Shown here one piece after another: positions 48,901-56,374 of a stretch of 64,000 nt of DNA. The notes under the pieces are model-generated. The model was not told the DNA's origin. It saw only the letters and a list, made by a program, of their open reading frames with translations, and ran no database searches. The DNA is taken from assembly GCF_039537505.1 (NCBI RefSeq), contig NZ_BAABAQ010000020.1:1-64000 (forward strand). The letters are read 5' to 3'. The DNA comes from Streptosporangium oxazolinicum (lineage in GTDB: Bacteria; Actinomycetota; Actinomycetes; Streptosporangiales; Streptosporangiaceae). The stretch's first letter is position 1; every line of letters begins with the position of its first letter. The position numbers and the translations under genes were made by a program.

Positions 48901-51900
48901 AGGATCCGGGCAACACGCTACGCCGCCGCGAGGACTACAACACAGAGAGCGGCGGCCAGCAGGAAGGCCTGTTCTCCGACGTCGGCCCCCGGGGCCCGGA
49001 CCAGTCAGGCACCACGGACCTGTTCGCCGCGCTGGAAGCCGACGACGAACCTGAGCAGGTCACGCCGGCGCCTGCCCCGGAGCGTGTGCTGCCACCCCCC
49101 GCAGGGATGAGCGACCGCGACCGTGACCGGCTGGCCGCGATGGTCGAGGAAGAGGCCGCGAGCTACGCGTGGACGGGTTCGCCGGGCCGGTACATCGCCG
49201 AGGTCTACGCCAAGCTCACCGGCCGCGCGAGGTTCGACGGCGACTCCGACCCAGCGGTGCAGCAGTGGGTGGACGACTACATCGCGGCCCACCCTGAGGT
49301 CCTGCAACTGTCTTTTGGTGCGCGGCAGGACCGTCGTAGGCGGCGGGAGGCTCGGGAGCAAGCTGATCAGCGGCGGGCGGAGGAGTTGTCGAGCGAGGCG
49401 TTCGGCGCCTACCAGGGCGGCGACTATGACCGGGCGCTTGAGCTGATCGACCAGGCCGAGCAGCTGTCCCCGGGCAGCCAGCAGTGGGACAGGATCCGGG
49501 AGAAGATCAACGAGGCCCGGCCAGAGCCGGAGCAGGCTCTTTCGGACGCTGACCTGGACGCGCAGGTCGCCCAGGGTCAACGCCGCGTTGACGCTGCCCG
49601 CGCCGCCGGAGCCCGTAACCGCGACGACGGAGACAGCGACCTGGCCGAGGCGCTGAACGCGCCGCTGGTCGCCGAGCAGGAAGCCCGCCGCGCGCAAGCC
49701 GATCAGGAGGAGCCGCGGGCCGCCGCGCCGGAAGGGCAGGTGTACGCCGACGAGGTCCAGGTGGGCGACACCCTCGCCGAGGCCCAGTGGCGCACCCCGG
49801 CCAGCGACGGCCGGTTGCGCCAGGGCAGCACCGCTTACCTCAACCCGGGCGGGCCCGCCCGGCTCGGCGAACCTGACCGTGACTCGCGGCGCGTCACCGA
49901 CATCGAGCAGACCCCCGGCGGCCGGGTGAAGTTCGTCTTCGACGACGGCACCAGCATCACCCGCCCGCCGGATGAGCTCGTCACCCGCGGCGAGCCGGCC
50001 GAGGTCGTCGAGGGCGGCCAGCGCGTGGGTGAGTGGGTGCCCAATAAGGCGATCGGCGCCGGGGACCGGGTGCGGTTCGAATCAGGGTCGCCGACGCTGC
50101 CGACCCGGTTGGACCGGGCGGGACTGGGGTTGACCCGCACCGAGCGGCTCACCGTCGAAGGCCGGGTGGTGCGCAGGCAGCCGGGGCAGCCGACCGCCGC
50201 CTTGGCCGAGGTGACGCTGATCCGCTCTGACGGCACCCGGGTGGCGGTGGACGCCGAGCACAACTGGCGGATGCCGCGCCGCGTGGTCCGGTTGGACGAC
50301 TCCGAACCTGCCCCGGCTCCGGAGCAGGTGCCGGCCACCGGGTTGCACGGCGGCGACCGGATCGCCACCCCCGGCGGCCCGGACGTCCAGGTGGATGCGG
50401 TCGAGAAGTTCGACGGCACCGACGTGGTGCTGGCGACCGTCCGCGACGACGACGACCGCCGGCAGCTGCGCGCGCTCGGCGGGAACCGGCCGGTGCAGCT
50501 CGCCCCCGCCCCCGAAGGAGAGGCGGGCAGCGACGACGTGGAGGTGCGTGACCTCTCCTTCGGTGACTGGGTGCTGCTCGACGACGCCGTGGTGCGGGTG
50601 GCCAGCGACCCGACCCATGAGGGGGAGCGGGCCCGCTTCGACATCGCCGATCAGGACGGCCGGATCAGCGAAGTCGAGATCGACCGCCGCCAGGTCGTGG
50701 CCCGCCTCACCGCCCCCACCTCTGCCCGCACCCCGCAACGGGTGATGGAGGAGGCGGTGTCGGCGCTGGTGGTGCTCGCCGAGCCCGTCCCGCTGCGCGA
50801 GGGCACCCCGGCCGGGAAGGTACGGCTACGTACCGACCAGCGGCGCCGCCTGCTGGAGCTGAACCTCGACGACACCAACGGCGACGCCACCGAAGGCGTG
50901 CGGCGGGCCGCCGCGAGGCTGCGCGCCCGCCAGGACCTGTCACCCGACCAGATGCAGGTGCTGGCGAGCCACCTGCGCCGCATGGCCGCCGACCCCGAGC
51001 AGCCCGGCGCGACCCGCCGCTCCCTGGCACGCACCGCGTCGTGGATCGACGCCGCGTACGCCCGCCTGGCCGGGTTCCCCGTTCCGCCGCACGACCCCGG
51101 CCGCGACGCGCCGGAAAGGGCCCACGCCCGCAACCTCGTCATGGGCGACGTCATCGCCCTGCCCGGCGAGAACGGCGACGTGACGTTCGGCCACGTCACC
51201 GCGCTGCGGCCGATCAAGGGGTTCGGCCTGGTCCAGGTGCACGTCCGCGACGGCGACGGCACCGTGACCCAGCGGGTCCTGCCCGATGGGGTGGACCTGT
51301 GGGTGATGCCGGACCTTCCCCCGGACCGGCCCACGGCGCCAACCCCTGCGGTGCGTGAGCACATCCGCATGGACACCCTCAACATCGGCGACACCATCAC
51401 GCACGACGCCGGGTTCACAGAAAGCGTCACCGGCACCGTGACCGCCATCGACCGCGACAACCGGGCGTTCTCCGAAGTCGAGTGGTATTCGGTCACCGTC
51501 ACCGATCCAGACGGCGCTGAGCACACCGTCAGCATCGGTGACCGCGGCTGGCCGTCGGTGGTCCGCACCCAGCGCGGCAACGCGTCGGCCGGACAGTCGT
51601 ACGTGGGCACCATGCCCGAGGAGACGCCCACCAGCGTCCCGTGGCAGGAGCTGCGTGTGGGTGACCGCGCCCGCGTGGACGGCGTCAGCGGCACCATCAC
51701 CAACATCATCGAAACCCGCACCGGGGACTCGGAGCTGGCGATGCTCGACGATTCGGGCACCAGCCGTACCATCCCGCTGTTCGTCGGCGACGCCGACGAA
51801 CGCGACGTGGTGCGACTGGTGGCGGCCGACGACAACGCCTCGGCTCGCATCCGCGATCGGGTCCGCTACCGGGAGACCGTCACCCAGGAGCGGCGCCTGA

Positions 51901-54677
51901 CCGCGTTCCTCGCCGACGTCGAATACCGGGCCTCCTCCCGCAGCGCCTACGACGTCGCCGACGCCATGAACGGTCTGGGCGCCGACACCAGCCGCGACGC
52001 GGCGCTGGCCGCCGCCCTGGCCCGCCTGGAGCGAGTCGAGGCCGGAGACGACAGCGCCGCCGGAGCGCTGGCGTTCCGGCTCGGCGCCCGCGACGACGAG
52101 GAGCGGGCCGCGATGAACGACGCCGTCCGCGAAGTCACCGCCGGGCTCGCGCGGCGCGCCACCAGCCGGGTGCGTGACGCCCTGGACGAGGCGGACCTGC
52201 TGCCCGGCGAGGGGTGGCCGGACGCGCTGGCCCGTACAGCCGCCGCCTACCGCGACCACCCGCCGGCCGCCAGCATCACCCGCGCCGGCCGCGTCCTGGA
52301 CGGGGTACGGGCCCGGCTGCGCACCAGCCGTACCACCCCGGCCGAGGCTCCGGAGCAGGCGCCGCTCCCGGAAGGCGCCGACCTGGCGACCCGGCTTGCC
52401 TCCTACCGGGCCGCGCTGCCCGAGGACCCCGGCAACTTCGGCCGGGTGGCCGTCACCCGGGCCGTGTTCGACCCGGTGCCACTCGACCAGTTGGAGGCGG
52501 GGGTGGTGCCGGAGGTCCGCACGATCACCACGTGGGCCGACGACGTCGCCGCCGACGACGGCCCCGGCGAGCAGGCCATGGAACACCTGGCCGCCGTACG
52601 GGCCGCCGGCCGCGATACCGACGTGCGCTACCAGCGGCATCTGGGCGGCCGAGACGTGGCGCTCGGCGCTGAGCTGGACGCCGTGGTCGGCGAGCGGGGC
52701 GGGGCGTGGAAGGCCGCCAACACCGCGACCACCCCCGACGCGCGGCGGGCGGCGGTGCAGCGGTGGCAGAACGCCGCCACCCGGGAAGCCGAGTTGCGGC
52801 GCCTGCTCGCCGAGGCGCGCCGCGACGCCCTGGCCGCGACCCTGGCCGAGATCCGCCCCATCGGCGGTACCGGCCTGACCTACACCGACCGCACCGGCAA
52901 AGCGTTGACCAGCCGCAAGGGGTCGAACACGGCGGCGCTGCGGCACGTCGAGCAGCTGCTGCCCGCCGACTGGTTGGCTGCGGCCCGCCGCAACGGCCCG
53001 GTTACCGTCGTGACCGGGCCCGGCCAGCACAACCACCACCGCGGCGGCACGACCATCAGCCTGCCCGCCGACAACAACACCGCGCTGGCACCCGATGGGG
53101 CGGTGGCCGTACCGACCTCGCAGCCCGGCGGGGTGCCCAAGACCACGGTCGCCGCGCACGAGCTCGGCCACCACCTGGAGGCCACCATCCCCGGCCTGCG
53201 CGAGGCCGTGCGGGCACTGTTGTGGGACCGCACCAGCCACGGCCCCGTCGGCGAGCGGGAACGGCCCGCACCACTCGTCGGTGAGGACCGGGGGCGGCCG
53301 TTCGAGATCTACCCGGGTGACTTCCCCGACGCGCGCACCGGCCGCGTCAACGGCGACGGCACCCACGAGGTGTTCGCCAACGTGCTGGAGTCGCTGGCCG
53401 GTAACGGCGACTACGCCGACGACGACCTGCGCCAGTGGGGGCTCGGCGTGCTGGCCCTGCTCGGCACCGGTCCGGGCGGCCCGTCCGGCGGCATCCCCGC
53501 GCAGGTACGGCAGATCGACCCGCTGCAGGGGGTGAACTACACCTCCCTGAGCGACACCCGGCTGAGGACGCTCACCTCACGCCTCCCCGACCCGGGCGCC
53601 CAGCAGAAGCTGAACGCCGAGCTGGAACGGCGCGCGGAGATCGGCGCCCGCGCCGGGCTGGAGCGGCGCCCCGCCGAAGCGCAGCGCACCCCGCAGTCAG
53701 AAGCAGAGGCGGACCTCGATGTCACCGCGCTGTCGGATGAGGACCTACTGGACCTGCTGATCTCCGGATGGGAGGACTACGGCCGCGACCCAGAGGCGAC
53801 CGCCTTGCAAGATCGAGTGATCGCCGAAGCCGACGAGCGAGAACGCGAGCGGGCGCGGCGCGGCGGCGACCTCGGCGACACCTCCGCCTCCGACCTGCTG
53901 ACGATGGAAACCGACGACCTGGCCAACCTGTTCGCCCGCAACCTCGGCCAGTACGGCGAAGACGCGAGCGTCACCGCGCTGCTCGATCAGATCAGCGCCG
54001 AGCTGGAGGGCCGCGACCAGGCCCGCCGCGCCGGGCCGGACCCGTACGCCGGCCAGGATCTGACCGGCTTGTCGGACACGGCCCTGATGGCGTTGAGGAG
54101 TCAGCACGCGGCCGTCTACAACGACGACCCGCACTCGGCGAATCTGGTGCGGCGCGTCTTCGCTGAGCTTGACACCCGTGACCGCCAGGCCGGGAGCGAG
54201 GACACCCGCACCCCGCAGGAGCGGGAGATCGACGCGCTGATCGCCGGCGGCTGGGACCCGCGGGATGCCTACGCCGAGGTGCACGGTCTGGACGCAGGTG
54301 AGATGGACCGCCAGGAGCGCGAGGCGCTGATCGACGCCCAGCGCGAGGCTGGGGAGCGGCGCGAGGCGACGGTGCGGCGCATGTACAAGCAGTGGGTGCA
54401 TGAGCAGTGGCTGGAGGCCGAGCGGGCAACCCGCGGCTACCTGCTGTCGCGGCTCGGCGTGCGGGCGGGCATCGACCCGCAGAAGCTGTGGGGCGGCAAC
54501 CCCACCCACGCCGCGGCGTACGCGTCGGAGGAGTTGAAACGGTGGTGGGCCGAGCAGCCGAATGGCGGCAGGATGACCTACGCCGAGTGGCGCGCCCAGT
54601 GGCTGGGGGATGCCCGTGACCGGCGGGATGCCCGCGAACGCAGAAACACGTCCGGCAACGGGAAGGACTTCAGCTGA
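45909..54677 (+). CDS. Giant multidomain head-associated zincin protein, 2922 aa
   Basis: GTG 45909 with AGGGGG upstream and a class B promoter. The N-terminus has the RVTFNEDQPRDRKGRW motif of MuF-linked proteins. Then come three 90-residue repeats (starts near 506, 640 and 765, each SDAEAE...ILEAV.AVSPG...HDAAIMVGPTP.HQVRL), many SH3/KOW-like barrels (GDRV..., GDTI...), and a zincin site HELGHH at 2417-2422 in VPKTTVAAHELGHHLEATIPG. The end has four LSD-helix repeats (about 2544-2760) and a charged C-terminus. The role is probably a processing or ejected protein; this is inferred from similar giant phage proteins. Confidence 0.75.
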   Translation: MTITPQQAWTIGGVTYTTGLAEKARRVTFNEDQPRDRKGRWIETGAEVSIWGGGRGVVERNVGGGRLEIRREDDSLVRVHRNYLTVTKSAAGGKPGGEPGANKPAPMKVAPASADAEDFTPAQDGRVAVAALTPGQPVLVYGTDQFGSSTSAVGWVKSVEPEDDGGHGVVLDVGGGNTRRVETDPDSVARPIPEDALARLVQAEQDGSPDASAIALEVFAAIRAGDDEEATTSGGDRGAGPASAEPQPAAPKPDAPAPDAAPASPITEMTDRPRLPNRWGGMPTADSLVHYHPSSEIGQTVRRLGEDAQLDVDGESLANVLEMLATDATLGRRTSQEVLDRVKGIRDRLPEGSAARRVLDFGLRDLDAPDTPAPQVPDGVPEPLRRLVADLHAVPVVRREPDREMTPLLAMVGNAAQGRLAGRRLAREVLKLFNRRHESGEGKEEIDRAVRRAVQALEAPQNGDGTAPAPPASEPAAPAAQRDEPAVPEPAAPEVDEPSPTGPASSGEMPDAEAEQIILEAVGAVSPGEGRWATMTALRERLGDLPREQQDRVLRNVLLAGRVDLTPTAIPGNLSPEDHDAAIMVGPTPNHQVRLTGQPKPDLAPDTNQEPAAPVPAPEPARTPAPPAPAPGTPDPVPPASSGEVSDAEAERIILEAVGAVSPGERRWATMAALRERLGDLPREQQDRVLLNAMLAGRVDIEPVAIPGNLKLEDHDAAIMVGPTPNHQVRLVDGQWAATPEPAPAPEPEQTPTPPTVAPEPAASQRSGEISDAEAERIILEAVRAVSPVQGRWASMTALRERLGDMPREQQDRILLNAMLARRVDLEPVAIMGNLKPKDHDAAIMVGSTPSHQVRLSAEEWAASATNPEPASAGPQRGERVRLANGAEGEVTETGADGALVVQLDGNGNRPGSRVNTTAASVTPLGQPDVDRSAEAPSAAEEEFPQPNAWITTPAFADPVRVESVQDTLTGMDVNVRTVRGDERTVALADLGDWSVTEDPGNTLRRREDYNTESGGQQEGLFSDVGPRGPDQSGTTDLFAALEADDEPEQVTPAPAPERVLPPPAGMSDRDRDRLAAMVEEEAASYAWTGSPGRYIAEVYAKLTGRARFDGDSDPAVQQWVDDYIAAHPEVLQLSFGARQDRRRRREAREQADQRRAEELSSEAFGAYQGGDYDRALELIDQAEQLSPGSQQWDRIREKINEARPEPEQALSDADLDAQVAQGQRRVDAARAAGARNRDDGDSDLAEALNAPLVAEQEARRAQADQEEPRAAAPEGQVYADEVQVGDTLAEAQWRTPASDGRLRQGSTAYLNPGGPARLGEPDRDSRRVTDIEQTPGGRVKFVFDDGTSITRPPDELVTRGEPAEVVEGGQRVGEWVPNKAIGAGDRVRFESGSPTLPTRLDRAGLGLTRTERLTVEGRVVRRQPGQPTAALAEVTLIRSDGTRVAVDAEHNWRMPRRVVRLDDSEPAPAPEQVPATGLHGGDRIATPGGPDVQVDAVEKFDGTDVVLATVRDDDDRRQLRALGGNRPVQLAPAPEGEAGSDDVEVRDLSFGDWVLLDDAVVRVASDPTHEGERARFDIADQDGRISEVEIDRRQVVARLTAPTSARTPQRVMEEAVSALVVLAEPVPLREGTPAGKVRLRTDQRRRLLELNLDDTNGDATEGVRRAAARLRARQDLSPDQMQVLASHLRRMAADPEQPGATRRSLARTASWIDAAYARLAGFPVPPHDPGRDAPERAHARNLVMGDVIALPGENGDVTFGHVTALRPIKGFGLVQVHVRDGDGTVTQRVLPDGVDLWVMPDLPPDRPTAPTPAVREHIRMDTLNIGDTITHDAGFTESVTGTVTAIDRDNRAFSEVEWYSVTVTDPDGAEHTVSIGDRGWPSVVRTQRGNASAGQSYVGTMPEETPTSVPWQELRVGDRARVDGVSGTITNIIETRTGDSELAMLDDSGTSRTIPLFVGDADERDVVRLVAADDNASARIRDRVRYRETVTQERRLTAFLADVEYRASSRSAYDVADAMNGLGADTSRDAALAAALARLERVEAGDDSAAGALAFRLGARDDEERAAMNDAVREVTAGLARRATSRVRDALDEADLLPGEGWPDALARTAAAYRDHPPAASITRAGRVLDGVRARLRTSRTTPAEAPEQAPLPEGADLATRLASYRAALPEDPGNFGRVAVTRAVFDPVPLDQLEAGVVPEVRTITTWADDVAADDGPGEQAMEHLAAVRAAGRDTDVRYQRHLGGRDVALGAELDAVVGERGGAWKAANTATTPDARRAAVQRWQNAATREAELRRLLAEARRDALAATLAEIRPIGGTGLTYTDRTGKALTSRKGSNTAALRHVEQLLPADWLAAARRNGPVTVVTGPGQHNHHRGGTTISLPADNNTALAPDGAVAVPTSQPGGVPKTTVAAHELGHHLEATIPGLREAVRALLWDRTSHGPVGERERPAPLVGEDRGRPFEIYPGDFPDARTGRVNGDGTHEVFANVLESLAGNGDYADDDLRQWGLGVLALLGTGPGGPSGGIPAQVRQIDPLQGVNYTSLSDTRLRTLTSRLPDPGAQQKLNAELERRAEIGARAGLERRPAEAQRTPQSEAEADLDVTALSDEDLLDLLISGWEDYGRDPEATALQDRVIAEADERERERARRGGDLGDTSASDLLTMETDDLANLFARNLGQYGEDASVTALLDQISAELEGRDQARRAGPDPYAGQDLTGLSDTALMALRSQHAAVYNDDPHSANLVRRVFAELDTRDRQAGSEDTRTPQEREIDALIAGGWDPRDAYAEVHGLDAGEMDRQEREALIDAQREAGERREATVRRMYKQWVHEQWLEAERATRGYLLSRLGVRAGIDPQKLWGGNPTHAAAYASEELKRWWAEQPNGGRMTYAEWRAQWLGDARDRRDARERRNTSGNGKDFS
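47424..48474 (+). repeat. Three intragenic repeats of about 90 codons
   Basis: Units begin near 47424, 47829 and 48204 inside the giant gene. They share a core ILEAVGAVSPGxxRWATMxALRERLGDLPREQQDR, joined by Pro/Glu-rich linkers. Divergence is low between units 1-2, suggesting recent expansion. Confidence 0.9.
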
Positions 54678-54886
54678 TGATGGCCGCGCGGGGGCGCACC
54701 CCTACCGATGAGGAGCTGGCGGACGCGCGCCGCTCCGCCCGGCTCGCCGCCACCCAGGGTTTCCCGCCCGGGGTGTGCCCGTACGACCCGCGCGACCCCG
54801 GCCAGTCTGTCCTGGCGCGGGTGTGGGCGCAGGCTTACACCACCGCCAAGGACAGCGACGCCGACGACGGGGAGAACAGCCGATGA
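54677..54886 (+). CDS. Small hypothetical protein, 69 aa
   Basis: ATG 54677 sits on the giant gene's stop (TGATG). It contains GRTPTDEELADARRSARLAATQGFPPGVCPYDPRDPGQSVLARVWAQAYTTAKDSDADDGENSR, helical and acidic with one Cys. It overlaps the next gene by ATGA. Unknown. Confidence 0.6.
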   Translation: MMAARGRTPTDEELADARRSARLAATQGFPPGVCPYDPRDPGQSVLARVWAQAYTTAKDSDADDGENSR

Positions 54887-55134
54887 TCGTGCACGGTTAC
54901 ATCGAGGGCGTCTACTACGCCGTCACGGTCGGGGCTCTGCGGCCGGAGGCGGCGGCAACCGTAGGTGTTGTGTCGGGTGCCCGCCACGCGGTGCTGCTGT
55001 TGGAGATGCATAACGGGCGCGAGCTCCCTCGCTCGGGCACGATCCTGGACGTCAACGACCCCGACAGCGTGCTGACCGCGTTGCAGGAGCTGACCGAAGG
55101 GGTCCGCACGGAGGATCTTCCGCCTTCGTCGTGA
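54883..55134 (+). CDS. Small hypothetical beta-rich protein, 83 aa
   Basis: ATG 54883 overlaps the preceding stop. MIVHGYIEGVYYAVTVGALRPEAAATVGVVSGARHAVLLLEMHNGRELPRSGTILDVNDPDSVLTALQEL reads as a compact alpha/beta unit, perhaps a structural component of the head cluster. A terminator follows and the next gene is convergent. Confidence 0.6.
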   Translation: MIVHGYIEGVYYAVTVGALRPEAAATVGVVSGARHAVLLLEMHNGRELPRSGTILDVNDPDSVLTALQELTEGVRTEDLPPSS

Positions 55135-55140
55135 CGTACG

Positions 55141-55176
55141 CGAGCGGCCCGGCACCTGCTGGTGCCGGGCCGCTCG
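55141..55176. terminator. Bidirectional terminator
   Basis: CGAGCGGCCCGGCACC (55141-55156) pairs perfectly with GGTGCCGGGCCGCTCG (55161-55176). It sits between the convergent 55134 and 55184 gene ends. Confidence 0.85.
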
Positions 55177-55183
55177 GTGGGTT

Positions 55184-55594
55184 CTACGGCTGCTCGTCTT
55201 GCCCGTCTTCTGCGTGGCCGGCCGCGGCCTGGAGGTAGGCCGCGTCGCTCCGCAGGCCCGGCACGGTGGCAGCGGTCTTCCTGCGGGCGCTTTCGAACTC
55301 TTCGCCATCGACGTCCTTCAGCGTCTCCGCTGCCTGCTTGGCCACGTCCGCCGCGCGCCCGACTACGTTCCCCAGCCGTGACAGCAGCTCAGCGAAGTTC
55401 AGGTCCGGGGCGCCGTCCTTGCCGCCCTGCATCAGGGTCAGCAGGTCGCCCAGCGCGTCGTGGGCGGTGAGGAGCAGGCGCAGCGCCGCGGCGTCCACGT
55501 CGGCCGGCTCCGAGGCCGCCTGCGGGGTGGCGGTGCGGGCGGGGGTGATGACGCGGGGGCAACCGCGGGTCTCGTTGAGCAGCTGAGCGAGCAT
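55184..55594 (-). CDS. Hypothetical protein under class A control, 136 aa
   Basis: It is a leftward gene inside the rightward head cluster. ATG 55594 follows GGAAGGA and a leader almost the same as that of the 9127 gene. The protein is helical (PADVDAAALRLLLTAHDALGDLLTLMQGGKDGAPDLNFAELLSRLGNVVGRAADVAKQAAETLKDVDGEEFESARRKTAATVPGLRSDAAYLQAAAG). No family recognised. Its placement and promoter suggest a moron-type gene expressed from the lysogen or early in infection. Confidence 0.7.
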   Translation of the reverse strand: MLAQLLNETRGCPRVITPARTATPQAASEPADVDAAALRLLLTAHDALGDLLTLMQGGKDGAPDLNFAELLSRLGNVVGRAADVAKQAAETLKDVDGEEFESARRKTAATVPGLRSDAAYLQAAAGHAEDGQDEQP

Positions 55595-55645
55595 GGGGGT
55601 CCTTCCGGTGGTTGGGGTGGCGCCGCTCGCCGCCCCAGCAATTAA

Positions 55646-55674
55646 AGAATACAGGTTGTTCTCTAATGTTGTCC
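55646..55674 (-). promoter_or_regulatory. Class A promoter, copy 5 (minus strand)
   Basis: On the minus strand: -35 GGACAA (55674-55669), spacer holding CATTAGAGAACAACC, -10 TATTCT (55651-55646). The leader hairpin GGGG-C-GGCG-AGCGG-CGCC-A-CCCC (about 55635-55613) matches copy 1 of class A with compensating change. Confidence 0.75.
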
Positions 55675-55715
55675 AGGGTGGTTTTGGCGTATTGGGGCCG
55701 CCCGGAAACGGAGGC

Positions 55716-55744
55716 TGACGCTAACCCCCACCGGCCCTCACTCT
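55716..55744 (+). promoter_or_regulatory. Class B promoter, copy 6
   Basis: -35 TGACGC (55716-55721), then TAACCCCC, -10 CACTCT (55739-55744). GAAACGGAGG precedes. The GTG at 55752 lies 7 bases after the -10: leaderless. Confidence 0.8.
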
Positions 55745-55751
55745 GTCGGGC

Positions 55752-55910
55752 GTGTGGGGGTTTCGGTGCCGGATCGGGTTCGCAATCGGAGTGATCACAG
55801 CGCTCATCGTGGGGGTAGCGCTGATGGGCTCCTGCGGACCCGATCCGGTCACCGTTGATCTGGTGTTCGAGCCCCCGCCGCTTCATGCAGCGTCGGAGGG
55901 GCAGCCATGA
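55752..55910 (+). CDS. Small lipoprotein, leaderless, 52 aa
   Basis: GTG 55752 is at the transcription start position. It begins VWGFRCRIGFAIGVITALIVGVALMGSCGPDPV: a signal peptide with lipobox LMGSC, so it may be lipid-anchored, then DLVFEPPPLHAASEGQP. Its stop overlaps the next ATG, CCATGA. No ribosome binding site is needed because the gene starts the mRNA. Confidence 0.65.
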   Translation: MWGFRCRIGFAIGVITALIVGVALMGSCGPDPVTVDLVFEPPPLHAASEGQP

Positions 55911-56374
55911 CCATTTACCGGGCCGGCAAGGTGCAGGCCAACAAGACCACCGTCAACACGCTCGTCACCGAGGTGCCCGTCACCGACCCGCTCGTGCAGG
56001 TCTCAGAGCACCTGTGGGAGTCGGTGCCCGGTGCGGGGATGCCGTTCCCGTACACGCGGCGACGGCTGAAGTTCCGGGCGGGGCAGATCGTCCGCCGGTC
56101 CGAGATCGACGAGTGTTTCCCGGCGCCGACGATCGACACCGTCAGCCCGGCCACCGGCGGAACCGGCGGCAACACCCTGGTCACCCTCAAGGGCACCAAT
56201 TTCCAGCCCGGCCTGGCCGTGACGTTCGGCGGCACGACCGCCACCAGCATCACCGTGATCAGCGAGACCCTCGCCACCTGCCGGACCCCGGCCAAGACGG
56301 CGGGCGCCGTCGCGGTCGCCGTCACCAACGACGGCTCGACCGCGACCAAGAACAACGGGTTCACCTACGCGTGA
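55907..56374 (+). CDS. IPT/TIG-domain protein, 155 aa
   Basis: ATG 55907 overlaps the lipoprotein stop. The C-terminal part (about 72-155) is an IPT/TIG immunoglobulin-like domain: PTIDTVSPATGGTGGNTLVTLKGTNFQPGLAVTFGGTTATSITVISETLATCRTPAKTAGAVAVAVTNDGSTATKNNGFTYA. The N-terminal region (PLVQVSEHLWESVPGAGMPFPYTRRRLKFRAGQIVRRSEIDECFPAP) may attach it to the capsid or tail. A surface decoration role is inferred. Confidence 0.8.
   Translation: MTIYRAGKVQANKTTVNTLVTEVPVTDPLVQVSEHLWESVPGAGMPFPYTRRRLKFRAGQIVRRSEIDECFPAPTIDTVSPATGGTGGNTLVTLKGTNFQPGLAVTFGGTTATSITVISETLATCRTPAKTAGAVAVAVTNDGSTATKNNGFTYA

Noticed and set aside
50940..53366. 808-codon open frame on the minus strand inside the giant gene
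   Set aside because: It mirrors the high third-position GC of the plus-strand gene, has Gly/Val-rich low-complexity text and no start context.
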